DNA of 64,000 bases from Bacteroidota bacterium (GTDB lineage Bacteria; Bacteroidota; Bacteroidia; Chitinophagales; Saprospiraceae), in assembly GCA_029572935.1 (NCBI GenBank), contig JAKQHM010000052.1, positions 62,001 to 126,000 of the forward strand. Reading direction: 5' to 3'. The position numbers and the translations under genes were made by a program. The notes under the pieces were generated by a model. The model did not search any database and was not told the origin of the DNA. It was given only the letters and a program-made list of their open reading frames with translations. Shown here piece by piece: positions 24,009-31,304 of the stretch (the stretch's first letter is position 1; each line of letters opens with the position of its first letter).

Positions 24009-24716
24009 TCAGGATGGGTTGAGTATATGGGCTATGGCTTTGCTCAGGCGCGATTCTCCGGACTTTTCGCGCAGTTCTGCAAAACTGTAATCAATTCTTA
24101 CCTTTCCGTCCTGAAGGTAGTTGATACGTGATGCAAAATCCTCCAGATCACTCAAAATGTGGGATGTGATAATCATTAGCCGTACTGATTTATCAGTGCG
24201 GTGAATTTTTCCTTTCAGGATCTCCACAGCGACCGGATCCAATCCTGCTGTGGGTTCATCCATGATGAGTACTTTGGGGCTGAACATAAAAGCGAGTGCG
24301 GAATTTACCTTTTGCCGGGTACCTCCGGACAAACTCTTCATCGTTTTATCGCGTATCTGTTCGATTTTAAATTCTTCGTACAGCTCCATGTCCCGATCGG
24401 AATCCTTGACATTGCGCACATCGGTGAGAATATCCAGCATTTCACCGACGCGCAGCTGATCGGGAAATCTGCTGATCTGCGACATGTATCCAATATCTTT
24501 CCGGTATTCGTATGAATTCAGGATTGACCGGCCCATAAAATGAATGTCGCCCGCACTGGGAAACACAAGTCCCAAAATACATTTGATCAGCGTCGTCTTG
24601 CCCGAACCGTTGGGCCCAATCAAGGCAATTACATCTCCCTGGTTCCAGGTAAGATCCACAGAATCCAACGCTCGTACGTTTCCATATTTTTTGTGTAGTG
24701 TTTGAATCTGGATCAT
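24009..24716 (-). CDS. nosF: NosF-like ABC transporter ATP-binding protein
   Basis: The 235-residue ATPase has Walker A GPNGSGKTTLIK (about residue 34), signature LSGGTRQKV, Walker B VLIMDEPTAGLDP and the H-loop TSHILSDLE. It is predicted to power the NosDFY complex that supplies sulfur or copper-site assembly factors to NosZ. The start overlaps the nosD stop by 4 nt (ATGA), so translation is coupled. Confidence 0.88.
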   Translation of the reverse strand: MIQIQTLHKKYGNVRALDSVDLTWNQGDVIALIGPNGSGKTTLIKCILGLVFPSAGDIHFMGRSILNSYEYRKDIGYMSQISRFPDQLRVGEMLDILTDVRNVKDSDRDMELYEEFKIEQIRDKTMKSLSGGTRQKVNSALAFMFSPKVLIMDEPTAGLDPVAVEILKGKIHRTDKSVRLMIITSHILSDLEDFASRINYLQDGKVRIDYSFAELREKSGESRLSKAIAHILNPS

Positions 24717-25978
24717 AAAGGGTAGGGTGTTAGGACCGGAGATAAATCCTGAAGGTCAATGGGGGTGAGAACCGGAATGGCTTTTTCCACTTCATCCAGA
24801 ATGACGGTCAGGGCACTCCGGAGCAATATCAGAAAGGCAGAATTTTGCTCCACCAGAACGGAATAAAGACTGACAGGATTGTAAGGGATATCGCCAAACT
24901 GGTCCTTGTTGAGATCATACCCTTTGTACCGGTCCCAATAATTTGAGTTAAATTTGCTGAGTACCAAAGTACCGTTGCAGGCTACATCGAAGGTGTTGCC
25001 CATAAAGTTGTTGTAGGCGATTTGATTGTCCGTACAACTGGCTTGCACTCTGAGGGCCCAGCCGTTTTCCTGAAAAAGATTGGAATCAATAACACAACGG
25101 TTGGATCCCTCCATAAAAACCCCGGCAGAATTTCTGATGAACTTGTTGTGGATGATCCGGCTGTCGGTGATGTCTTTTAATAAAATCCCAAAGGAAGAAG
25201 GACCCCAGTTGTCCTGAAACTCATTTTGAATCATATCCACCTGGTGTGAATACATCACAGCCACTCCCGCTCCGTTCTTCAGGAAACGATTGTGCTGATA
25301 GCTGTTCTGATGGCTGAACATAAAGTGGAGTCCATATCGTATGTTTTTTGTACTGGTATTTTTCTGGATACGTGAATCGGTTACAAATTCGAGATATATT
25401 CCGTCCCGGTGTCCGCTGCTCAGGTTGTTGAACACCTCCATGTGGTCGCATTTCCAGAAGTGAATGGCATTTCCCGTGTTTTGTTCCTGGTCCGGAGTAC
25501 CTTCCACGCTGCAGTTCCAGATCTTTCCATAGGAACAATTTGAAACATGGATTCCAAAGTATGAATTGCGAATGGTGCAGGATTCAATTTTAAAATACCG
25601 CGAACCGACGATCTTGATGGAAGCAAAGTCATTCATGGCAGAATAACCGCTGTTGATAAAGGTCAAGCCTACAATGCTGACATCATCTGCACCCACGGTC
25701 AGAATCTCATATTTCTTTTCTCCGTCCAGGACCGGATTTCCCATGCCCATCAGGGTTAGACTTTTGTCGAGCACGATGTTGCCTTCCTTGTACAATCCCG
25801 ATTCGATCCAGATAGTATCCCCACATAATGCTTTCTGAGTGGCTCCTGAAATACTGGTGATACCTTGCTCAGGGCCTACTCTGATACTGCCTGCATGAAG
25901 AAAATGGGCTGTACACCAAAGCATCAGACCCATTACGAGCCTGAGTTTAATTGTTTCCAACCAGATCATAAATTTCAT
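24713..25978 (-). CDS. nosD: NosD, periplasmic nitrous oxide reductase maturation protein
   Basis: The 421-residue protein has an N-terminal signal (LVMGLMLWCTAHFLHAG) and then a right-handed beta-helix built from CASH/pectate-lyase-like repeats with many Asn ladders (NRFLKNGAGVAV, NEFQDNWGPSSFG, NLFQENGWALRV). A conserved tail (NYWDRYKGYDLNKDQFGDIPYNP) matches NosD proteins. It binds NosFY in the periplasm and is needed to build the CuZ cluster. The called start overlaps nosL by 32 nt; starts at 25969 or 25933 are possible. Confidence 0.92.
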   Translation of the reverse strand: MKFMIWLETIKLRLVMGLMLWCTAHFLHAGSIRVGPEQGITSISGATQKALCGDTIWIESGLYKEGNIVLDKSLTLMGMGNPVLDGEKKYEILTVGADDVSIVGLTFINSGYSAMNDFASIKIVGSRYFKIESCTIRNSYFGIHVSNCSYGKIWNCSVEGTPDQEQNTGNAIHFWKCDHMEVFNNLSSGHRDGIYLEFVTDSRIQKNTSTKNIRYGLHFMFSHQNSYQHNRFLKNGAGVAVMYSHQVDMIQNEFQDNWGPSSFGILLKDITDSRIIHNKFIRNSAGVFMEGSNRCVIDSNLFQENGWALRVQASCTDNQIAYNNFMGNTFDVACNGTLVLSKFNSNYWDRYKGYDLNKDQFGDIPYNPVSLYSVLVEQNSAFLILLRSALTVILDEVEKAIPVLTPIDLQDLSPVLTPYPL

Positions 25979-26381
25979 TCCAGGAATAAATGCGCAGGCT
26001 GCTGTCTTGCAAGACGGATGGGATTTCCTCCTTTTTTGCGAAAGTAGCGATGTTGAAATTCATAGGGCTTTTGATCTTATCGCCCGTGGCATAAACAGCC
26101 TGTCCGACTTCCATTAAATCCTGGTCAGTCCCGTATTTTATCGTCAATATATGCGCAAGTTCGGAACGATCGAGAGCTCCGGATTTCATCATCTGAATCA
26201 TACAACCCAGATCATCGAATTTATACACTCTCCCTTTTTTACTGACGATTTGGGATGCATAACCCTTTTCCATTATTGTCATCTTACAGGTATAGCACAA
26301 ATCCGTGCCATACCGCATGGGCTCGGGAGTGACGTTGCAGGAGAGAAGAAAAACCAGGAGGAAGAGTGGAAACCATTTCAT
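25947..26381 (-). CDS. nosL: NosL, copper-binding lipoprotein of the nos operon
   Basis: The called ORF is longer (26459), but the ATG at 26381 starts a clean lipoprotein signal (MKWFPLFLLVFLLSC) and overlaps the upstream stop by 4 nt. The 144-residue protein carries CYTCKM shortly after the lipidated Cys, matching the Cys/Met copper(I) site of NosL. KFDDLGCMIQMM is also typical. It delivers copper to apo-NosZ in the periplasm. Confidence 0.92.
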   Translation of the reverse strand: MKWFPLFLLVFLLSCNVTPEPMRYGTDLCYTCKMTIMEKGYASQIVSKKGRVYKFDDLGCMIQMMKSGALDRSELAHILTIKYGTDQDLMEVGQAVYATGDKIKSPMNFNIATFAKKEEIPSVLQDSSLRIYSWNEIYDLVGNN

Positions 26382-26962
26382 ACTGATGATTTTTTCATTT
26401 TCCAAAGATGATAAAAATAAATGCCAAAAAAGACGGTGACCACGACGATCAGAATCCAAGCTCCTACATCCGGCATGGAATACGAGTCAAAATTAAGTAA
26501 TCTTTTGTGTCCGATGACCGGAGGCTGATAGGACATGCCTGGTACCTTGATGGCTGCATCTTCGGCCAGGTTGTGCCCGTATTCGTATCCCCACCTGTAG
26601 AAGTCGTAGAGCGTAAATATGCCGCCGAAAATAGTCATAACTATGTACCAGAAAAGTCCCCTGAGGTAACCAAAATAGGCCACTGCCAGACCGAGGAGTA
26701 TGTATCCGAATAAAACGAATTTAATGATCACGAACTCCGGGAACATCTCCACGCTGATGTGTCGCATACCGATGTAGTGATTGAGTCCGTTGATGATCTC
26801 GATATCACCTTTGAGGTCGTTGTGCCAGATCTTCATCACCAGACCTTCGGGGTATTGCGGTGCGAAGAGGTCGATGCGCCAAATGGGCACAAACAAGATG
26901 GCGATAAGGCAAAGAGAAAGGGCTGCGATGAGCCATCTGAAACGATTTTCCATGACCGTCAT
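26378..26962 (-). CDS. Nos-operon integral membrane protein of unknown function
   Basis: The 194-residue protein has four predicted membrane helices (about residues 9-29, 77-98, 102-124 and 165-187) and a periplasmic-sized loop between helices 1 and 2 with His residues (NGLNHYIGMRHISVEMFPEF). A second loop holds GYEYGHNLAEDAAIKVPGMSY. It lies between the fasciclin gene and nosL, coupled to nosL by a 4-nt overlap. I do not recognise a named family. A role in electron or copper delivery to NosZ is only inferred from context. An ATG three codons in (26953) is an alternative start. Confidence 0.75.
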   Translation of the reverse strand: MTVMENRFRWLIAALSLCLIAILFVPIWRIDLFAPQYPEGLVMKIWHNDLKGDIEIINGLNHYIGMRHISVEMFPEFVIIKFVLFGYILLGLAVAYFGYLRGLFWYIVMTIFGGIFTLYDFYRWGYEYGHNLAEDAAIKVPGMSYQPPVIGHKRLLNFDSYSMPDVGAWILIVVVTVFFGIYFYHLWKMKKSSV

Positions 26963-27039
26963 AACTGTATAAATTTAAATTCAAAAAGAAATAAACCGGG
27001 CCAGTTTGGATGCTTCAGGCAGCCCTTGATGAAAATGAT

Positions 27040-27594
27040 TTATTTAGCCGGTGGCAGGAGTACTCCGTCAATGATATAAATCAAGCCATTGGATGCAGGT
27101 ACTGTGGCGATGACGTTGATGTTGTCGTTGACCATCATCTTGTCGCCCTGCATTTTGATGGTTACATTGTCTCCGTTTGCCATACCGATATTTTGTCCGT
27201 CAGATAAGTACTCCTGCTTGTAAACGCCCACAGCCACGTGGTATTCCAATATATTGCGCAGGTCATTCTTTTTTTCAGGTTTTACCAAACCTTCAACGGT
27301 ACCTGCAGGCAATTTCGCAAAAGCATCGTTGGTGGGTGCAAATACAGTAAAAGGTCCTGCATTGGAAATGTCATCCACGTACTCAGCCGCTTTCAGTGCG
27401 GTGACCAGGGTCGTGTGGTCAGGAGATCCCACAGCGATTTTGACTATGTCTTTTTGGGAAACATCGTCCTGCACCGCTTCCTGTCCTCCTGCTTGTGGAG
27501 TTTCTGCGGTTTCGGCTGCAGCTTGCTGTGTACCGGGATTGTTGCAGGCCCATGAGAATAGGACCATGGCGAAAAGTATCCATATATGTTTCAT
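27040..27594 (-). CDS. Fasciclin-domain lipoprotein in the nos operon
   Basis: The ATG at 27594 starts a lipoprotein signal (MKHIWILFAMVLFSWAC), which fixes the start well inside the longer called ORF; 184 residues. After a low-complexity Ala/Thr/Gln linker, residues ~50-184 are a FAS1 (fasciclin) domain with TLVTALKAAEYVD, GPFTVFAPTNDAFAKLP, LEYHVAVG and the closing NGLIYIIDGVLLPP. FAS1 domains usually mediate binding. Its place between nosZ and the remaining nos genes suggests a part in N2O reduction at the membrane, but no specific function is known to me. Confidence 0.9.
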   Translation of the reverse strand: MKHIWILFAMVLFSWACNNPGTQQAAAETAETPQAGGQEAVQDDVSQKDIVKIAVGSPDHTTLVTALKAAEYVDDISNAGPFTVFAPTNDAFAKLPAGTVEGLVKPEKKNDLRNILEYHVAVGVYKQEYLSDGQNIGMANGDNVTIKMQGDKMMVNDNINVIATVPASNGLIYIIDGVLLPPAK

Positions 27595-27629
27595 AATTCT
27601 GATGTTTTTGTTTGAAGCAATTGAAAAAT

Positions 27630-27676
27630 CCGGGAGCGGGCGGCACGGGAATATGGAACCGGCATACCCGCCCCGG
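27630..27676 (-). other. GC-rich stem-loop between nosZ and the fasciclin gene
   Basis: On the - strand CCGGGGCGGG (27676-27667) can pair with CCCGCTCCCGG (27640-27630) with one bulge, around a 26-nt loop. It lies 21 nt past the nosZ stop inside the operon. It could act as a partial terminator or protect the nosZ mRNA 3' end so that NosZ is made in excess. There is no T-run directly after it. Confidence 0.55.
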
Positions 27677-27697
27677 AGAAACTTAGTTATGTTGTAA

Positions 27698-29677
27698 TTA
27701 TTGGGCCGGATTGGCCTTTTTGGCACCAGTTGAGAAGGTCAGGGGCACATTGGATCCCGCAGGACTTACCCGCACATATCCCTGCATTTCCTGATGCAAT
27801 GCAGAACAAAAGTCTGTGCAATACATAGGGAATACACCCACTCTTTCAGGTTTCCACATCAGGGTCTGAGTTTCACCCGGCATGATCAGCAGCTCTGCAT
27901 TGTTGGCGCCTTTGACTGCAAATCCGTGGGGTACATCCCAGTCCTGCTCGAGGTTGGTCACATGAAAATAGACGACATCTCCTACTTTAACACCTTCGAT
28001 ATTGTCGGGGACAAAATGGGATCTGATGGAAGTCATATACACATGGACCTCGTTTCCTTTGCGTTCTACCCTTGCATTTTTTTCTCCCAGGGCAGCGTAT
28101 GGATTTTTGTTTTCCTCCAGCTTGTAAATTTTGGTGCTGTTTGGTTTGATCAGTTCAGCCGGAATGGCTTCGGCGTAGTGAGGTTCGCCGATGGTGGGAA
28201 AGTCAAGAAGAAGCTTCATCTTGTCTCCATCTATGGAATAAAGCTGGGCACTTTGCGTCAACTCAGGACCTGTGGGAAGATACCTGTCTTTGGTAATTTT
28301 ATTGTAGGCAATCACGTATTTTCCCCAAGGTTTTTTGGTAGGTCCGCCGGGTACGCAAAGGTGACCGATGGAATAATAGGTAGGCACGCGATCCAAAACA
28401 GTCAGGTCACTCACCCTCCATTTTACGATTTCAGAAGATACGAAGAAGGATGTATAGGCATTTCCCTTGTCGTCAAATTCTGTGTGCAAGGGACCCAATC
28501 CGGGCTTTTGCACCTCACCATGCAAAACGGCATCGTATTTCAAAACAGGTATGCCTTCAAATTCGCCGTCAAAATTTTTCTGCTCAATGGCTGCCTGGAT
28601 CTTTGTGAAAGAAAAGACAGGGATCACCGCTGCCAGTTTACCACTGCCTACGATATACTCACCGGTGGGATCGGTGTCACAACCATGTGGAGATTTGGGA
28701 CAAGGCATGAAGTAAACCATATCGGGAAGTTCCTTGGGGTCCAGCACGAGCACTTCGGTTTTGATTTCGCTGGTGGCCATGTGCGTTTCTTCATTATACA
28801 CGTTATGGGCATAACGGACTGTTTTCTTCGTGCCTTTGCCGGATTTTACATATTCCTCTGCTTTTTTCCAGTTGACCGCCATAATAAAGTCCTTGTCCTT
28901 CTGTGAAGCATTTACTTCCAGCAATGTATTGGCCTGCTCTGAGTTGTAGCAGGAGAAGAAAAACCATCCGTGGGATTTTCCTTTTCCGGCCCTGGCCAGG
29001 TCAAAGTTCACACCCGGCAACATCAGCTGGAAAGCGATGTTCATGTTTCCATTGTTGGGATCCACAGAGATAAAGCTGACAGTACCCCGGAAATTTTCTT
29101 TGTAAGACTCAATCGGGACATCCACTTTGTCCCCCATGGGCACGCTGAATCTCGTTCCGGCCACCACGTATTCTGTATTTTCTGTGATGAAAGGGGACGA
29201 GTGGTTGCCACCACTGTTGGGGATCTCAATGATCTCAACCGTGCGGAAGGTTTTCAGATCAAGGCGTGCGATCCTCGGCGTGTTGTTGGCATTGCCAAAA
29301 GCCCATCTGCCATCATGGATGCCATCCTTTGTAGACAAAGCAGGATGGTGTAAATCATCCCAAGGGACAAAACCATGAGAGGTATTCAGCATGGGTTTTG
29401 TTTCTTCGGAATAACCATATCCTTTTTCGGGATCCACGGAAAATACCGGTATCACGCGGAACAATCTTCCGGAAGGGAGTCCGTATACGGACATCTGACC
29501 TGAAAATCCCCCGGAAACGAAGTTGTAGAATTCATCGTATTTTCCAGGAGCAACGTAGGCCTTCACAGCTGCGTCTCCCTGGACTGCTGTCTGCATGCCT
29601 TTTGGCTTGCAACCCACTGCTGCAAAGAATCCAATCAGGATTATAGCAACAGGTAGTTTTAATGTAATTTGTTTCAT
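27698..29677 (-). CDS. nosZ: Nitrous oxide reductase, clade II (Sec-exported), lipoprotein-type
   Basis: The 659-residue enzyme reduces N2O to N2 in the periplasm. The signal peptide is of Sec type, not twin-arginine, and ends AAVGC at residue 23, which looks like a lipobox. The beta-propeller domain supplies seven CuZ histidines: DDLHHP (110, 111), GGNHSS (159), KSPHG, GPLHTEF, SIGHLC and EPHYAE. The C-terminal cupredoxin domain holds the CuA ligands DVPHG and YCTDFCSALHQEM (Cys 620 and 624, His 628, Met 631). Both copper centres look intact. It is second in the operon, 41 nt after the cytochrome gene. Confidence 0.96.
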   Translation of the reverse strand: MKQITLKLPVAIILIGFFAAVGCKPKGMQTAVQGDAAVKAYVAPGKYDEFYNFVSGGFSGQMSVYGLPSGRLFRVIPVFSVDPEKGYGYSEETKPMLNTSHGFVPWDDLHHPALSTKDGIHDGRWAFGNANNTPRIARLDLKTFRTVEIIEIPNSGGNHSSPFITENTEYVVAGTRFSVPMGDKVDVPIESYKENFRGTVSFISVDPNNGNMNIAFQLMLPGVNFDLARAGKGKSHGWFFFSCYNSEQANTLLEVNASQKDKDFIMAVNWKKAEEYVKSGKGTKKTVRYAHNVYNEETHMATSEIKTEVLVLDPKELPDMVYFMPCPKSPHGCDTDPTGEYIVGSGKLAAVIPVFSFTKIQAAIEQKNFDGEFEGIPVLKYDAVLHGEVQKPGLGPLHTEFDDKGNAYTSFFVSSEIVKWRVSDLTVLDRVPTYYSIGHLCVPGGPTKKPWGKYVIAYNKITKDRYLPTGPELTQSAQLYSIDGDKMKLLLDFPTIGEPHYAEAIPAELIKPNSTKIYKLEENKNPYAALGEKNARVERKGNEVHVYMTSIRSHFVPDNIEGVKVGDVVYFHVTNLEQDWDVPHGFAVKGANNAELLIMPGETQTLMWKPERVGVFPMYCTDFCSALHQEMQGYVRVSPAGSNVPLTFSTGAKKANPAQ

Positions 29678-29718
29678 ATGGACTTGATTAATGGATTAAT
29701 TTCTATAAGTTGGATATA

Positions 29719-30186
29719 TTATTGTTCGCCGTCATTTTTGCGCATAAATTCCAAAACCTGACGAGCTTCTTCAGAACTGATGTTTTGGTTGGGCATACGT
29801 ACGAGACATTGTTCCAGAAGTTTTTGTGCTTCTTCATCTTTTTCCAGCATCATGTCCACATTGGTGATCATGTTGATGATCCAGGCAGGTTGTCTTTTTT
29901 TAGTGATACCTGCCCAACCAGGACCTACCAGTCTTTCATCTGTCAGTTTGTGGCAGGCCAGACACTTAAGGTCATAAACATTTTGGCCCCCCTTGACCCA
30001 ATCCTGGTTCAGTGGATTGGCAAGGGTAATGTCCTTGTCTTCCACCAGGGTGCCATGTACCTCCGGCTGGTTTTCAGAGAGTTTTGAAATATCTACCGGG
30101 GGAAGTTCTTTTTTTACTCCGCCACTGCATGCGATGAGAAAGAGGGTAACTAGAGATCCGAGAATTGCAAAAATTTGATTTTTCAT
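29719..30186 (-). CDS. Lipoprotein monohaem cytochrome c of the nos operon
   Basis: The 155-residue protein has a lipoprotein signal ending LIAC (cysteine at residue 20) and one haem-binding motif, CLACH (residues ~75-79). The likely axial Met is in RMPNQNIS. It is the first gene of the nos operon and probably donates electrons to CuA of NosZ, as c-type cytochromes do in clade II clusters. The long leader upstream contains two operator-like palindromes. Confidence 0.9.
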   Translation of the reverse strand: MKNQIFAILGSLVTLFLIACSGGVKKELPPVDISKLSENQPEVHGTLVEDKDITLANPLNQDWVKGGQNVYDLKCLACHKLTDERLVGPGWAGITKKRQPAWIINMITNVDMMLEKDEEAQKLLEQCLVRMPNQNISSEEARQVLEFMRKNDGEQ

Positions 30187-30203
30187 AACTAAGTTTTTAT
30201 TAA

Positions 30204-30225
30204 TAATGGATAAACAGGTCTATTA
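30204..30225. promoter_or_regulatory. Imperfect operator-like inverted repeat in the nos leader
   Basis: The left arm TAATGGATA is identical to that of the perfect site at 30273-30294. With the same 4-nt spacing, the right arm GGTCTATTA matches 6 of 9 positions. It lies 18 nt before the cytochrome start codon. The two sites are 69 bp apart. Confidence 0.5.
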
Positions 30226-30272
30226 TATGAGCCTGGTTCAATAGAAAGCTTGTTTTCGATTTCATTTACTAA

Positions 30273-30294
30273 TAATGGATAACGATATCCATTA
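30273..30294. promoter_or_regulatory. Perfect 9-4-9 inverted repeat, probable nos operator
   Basis: TAATGGATA-ACGA-TATCCATTA is a perfect palindrome between the divergent Rrf2 and cytochrome/nosZ genes. It begins about 2 nt downstream of the transcription start predicted from the -7 box at 30303-30310, the usual place for a repressor. The Rrf2 protein encoded next door is the natural candidate to bind it (inference). Confidence 0.7.
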
Positions 30295-30302
30295 ATTATG
30301 GG

Positions 30303-30332
30303 CAAAGGTAGCCTGGACTATATATGTAACAA
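30303..30332 (-). promoter_or_regulatory. Promoter of the nos operon
   Basis: On the - strand TACCTTTG (30310-30303) matches the -7 consensus. TTG (30332-30330) lies 19 nt upstream as the -33 element. Transcription would begin near 30296 and give a ~110-nt leader that includes both inverted repeats. Confidence 0.6.
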
Positions 30333-30414
30333 TGACAGCTGTCAGTATAAACGATGATATTGATCAGGTATGGTTTCTTATTAAATATTCATTTTTGCGC
30401 ATTAATGAGACACA

Positions 30415-30864
30415 GTGGTATTCACGAAAGGATTCAGCTATAGTATCAAAGTACTGATCTATCTGGCTATTCACAAATCGGAGGAAAGGTCCATCGGATC
30501 AAAAGAAATTTCGAAGAAGCTCGATATTCCGGTCGCCTTTGTTTCCAAGATTTTAAGAAATCTGGTTGAGGCCGAAATGATCATTTCCCACAAGGGACCA
30601 CAGGGCGGATTTCGGTTTTTGGATTCCACGCTGGATCTTCCGCTCGCAGATGTCATATTGATCACGGATCAGAGAGATTATTTTACTAAAATCTGTGTAC
30701 TGCATTTTAACGCCTGCAATGCAAAGAAACCCTGTCCGCTGCACCATCTACTGGTACCGGTAAACGAAGAATTGAAGAAATTTTTTGAAAAAACCCGATT
30801 TCGTCAATTGTTGGAGGAGAACAACCAGGAGATACTGGAAAGGATATACAAAAGAACAGAGTAA
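30415..30864 (+). CDS. Rrf2-family transcriptional regulator, probably [Fe-S], NsrR/IscR-like
   Basis: The 149-residue protein starts at GTG. The N-terminal winged helix has SYSIKVLIYLA, SIGSKEISKKLDIP and FVSKILRNLVEAEMI. A wing-like KGPQGGF follows. Three cysteines (CVLHFNACNAKKPC, about residues 92-106) have the spacing C-x6-C-x5-C, close to the cluster ligands of NsrR and IscR, so a redox- or NO-sensitive [Fe-S] cluster is likely. It is divergent from the nos operon, with operator-like palindromes between. A near-match to a -7 box (CATTTTTG, 30390-30397) lies 17 nt before the GTG. Confidence 0.88.
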   Translation: MVFTKGFSYSIKVLIYLAIHKSEERSIGSKEISKKLDIPVAFVSKILRNLVEAEMIISHKGPQGGFRFLDSTLDLPLADVILITDQRDYFTKICVLHFNACNAKKPCPLHHLLVPVNEELKKFFEKTRFRQLLEENNQEILERIYKRTE

Positions 30865-30867
30865 TGT

Positions 30868-31197
30868 TCAACTGTGATGGACACGGGGAAATAATTCTTC
30901 ATCCACTTCCAGGGTGGTTCGAAAGGCCACAAAGTGGCCGGCAAACCTATCTATATGTTTTTTCTGAAGAGCGGGAGCACTGAGGCTCATGTATTTGCTC
31001 AATTTTTCCCGTGAAGGGCAGTCATACAAGACTGAGTAGGTATCTCCGTCGCTGTCATCTGAGTCCAGTTTTGACAGTCTGCATTTAATAAAATAACCTG
31101 TATCCAGCACTTCCGGGATGTGTACCGATTTCATCCACTGAAGCCATTCACTGCACTTTTCCGGAGCTATTTTGACTGTGACGTGGTACATGATCAT
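30868..31197 (-). CDS. DUF4286 family protein
   Basis: The 109-residue protein starts MIMYHVTVKIAPEKCSEWLQWMKSVHIPEVLDTGYF, the hallmark of DUF4286, which resembles the ABM-like ferredoxin fold. The start at 31197 is chosen over the longer ORF because a -7 box (31219-31226) lies 21 nt upstream. It is predicted to be cytoplasmic, with no known function. It converges on the Rrf2 gene (3 nt apart) and is divergent from purH. Confidence 0.85.
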   Translation of the reverse strand: MIMYHVTVKIAPEKCSEWLQWMKSVHIPEVLDTGYFIKCRLSKLDSDDSDGDTYSVLYDCPSREKLSKYMSLSAPALQKKHIDRFAGHFVAFRTTLEVDEELFPRVHHS

Positions 31198-31218
31198 AAG
31201 ACAATGTTTAAATGGGTA

Positions 31219-31226
31219 CAAAGTTA
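31219..31226 (-). promoter_or_regulatory. -7 promoter box for the DUF4286 gene
   Basis: The - strand sequence TAACTTTG matches TAnnTTTG and ends 21 nt before the ATG at 31197. It supports that start over the upstream one in the ORF track. Confidence 0.5.
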
Positions 31227-31278
31227 AGGATATCCCGGCCAGTCGTGAGGATAATCCCCGATATATGATTATGTTCCT

Positions 31279-31286
31279 TAATTTTG
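31279..31286 (+). promoter_or_regulatory. -7 promoter box for purH
   Basis: TAATTTTG matches TAnnTTTG and ends 18 nt before the ATG at 31305. The TTG used as start in the ORF track (31284) is part of this box, so the ATG is preferred. Confidence 0.55.
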
Positions 31287-31304
31287 CGTTTCCAATCCCC
31301 CGAC

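Noticed and set aside
27794-28906. 370-codon + strand ORF
   Set aside because: It is antisense to nosZ, with Phe/His/Cys-rich composition typical of a shadow frame; nosZ has all its metal ligands.
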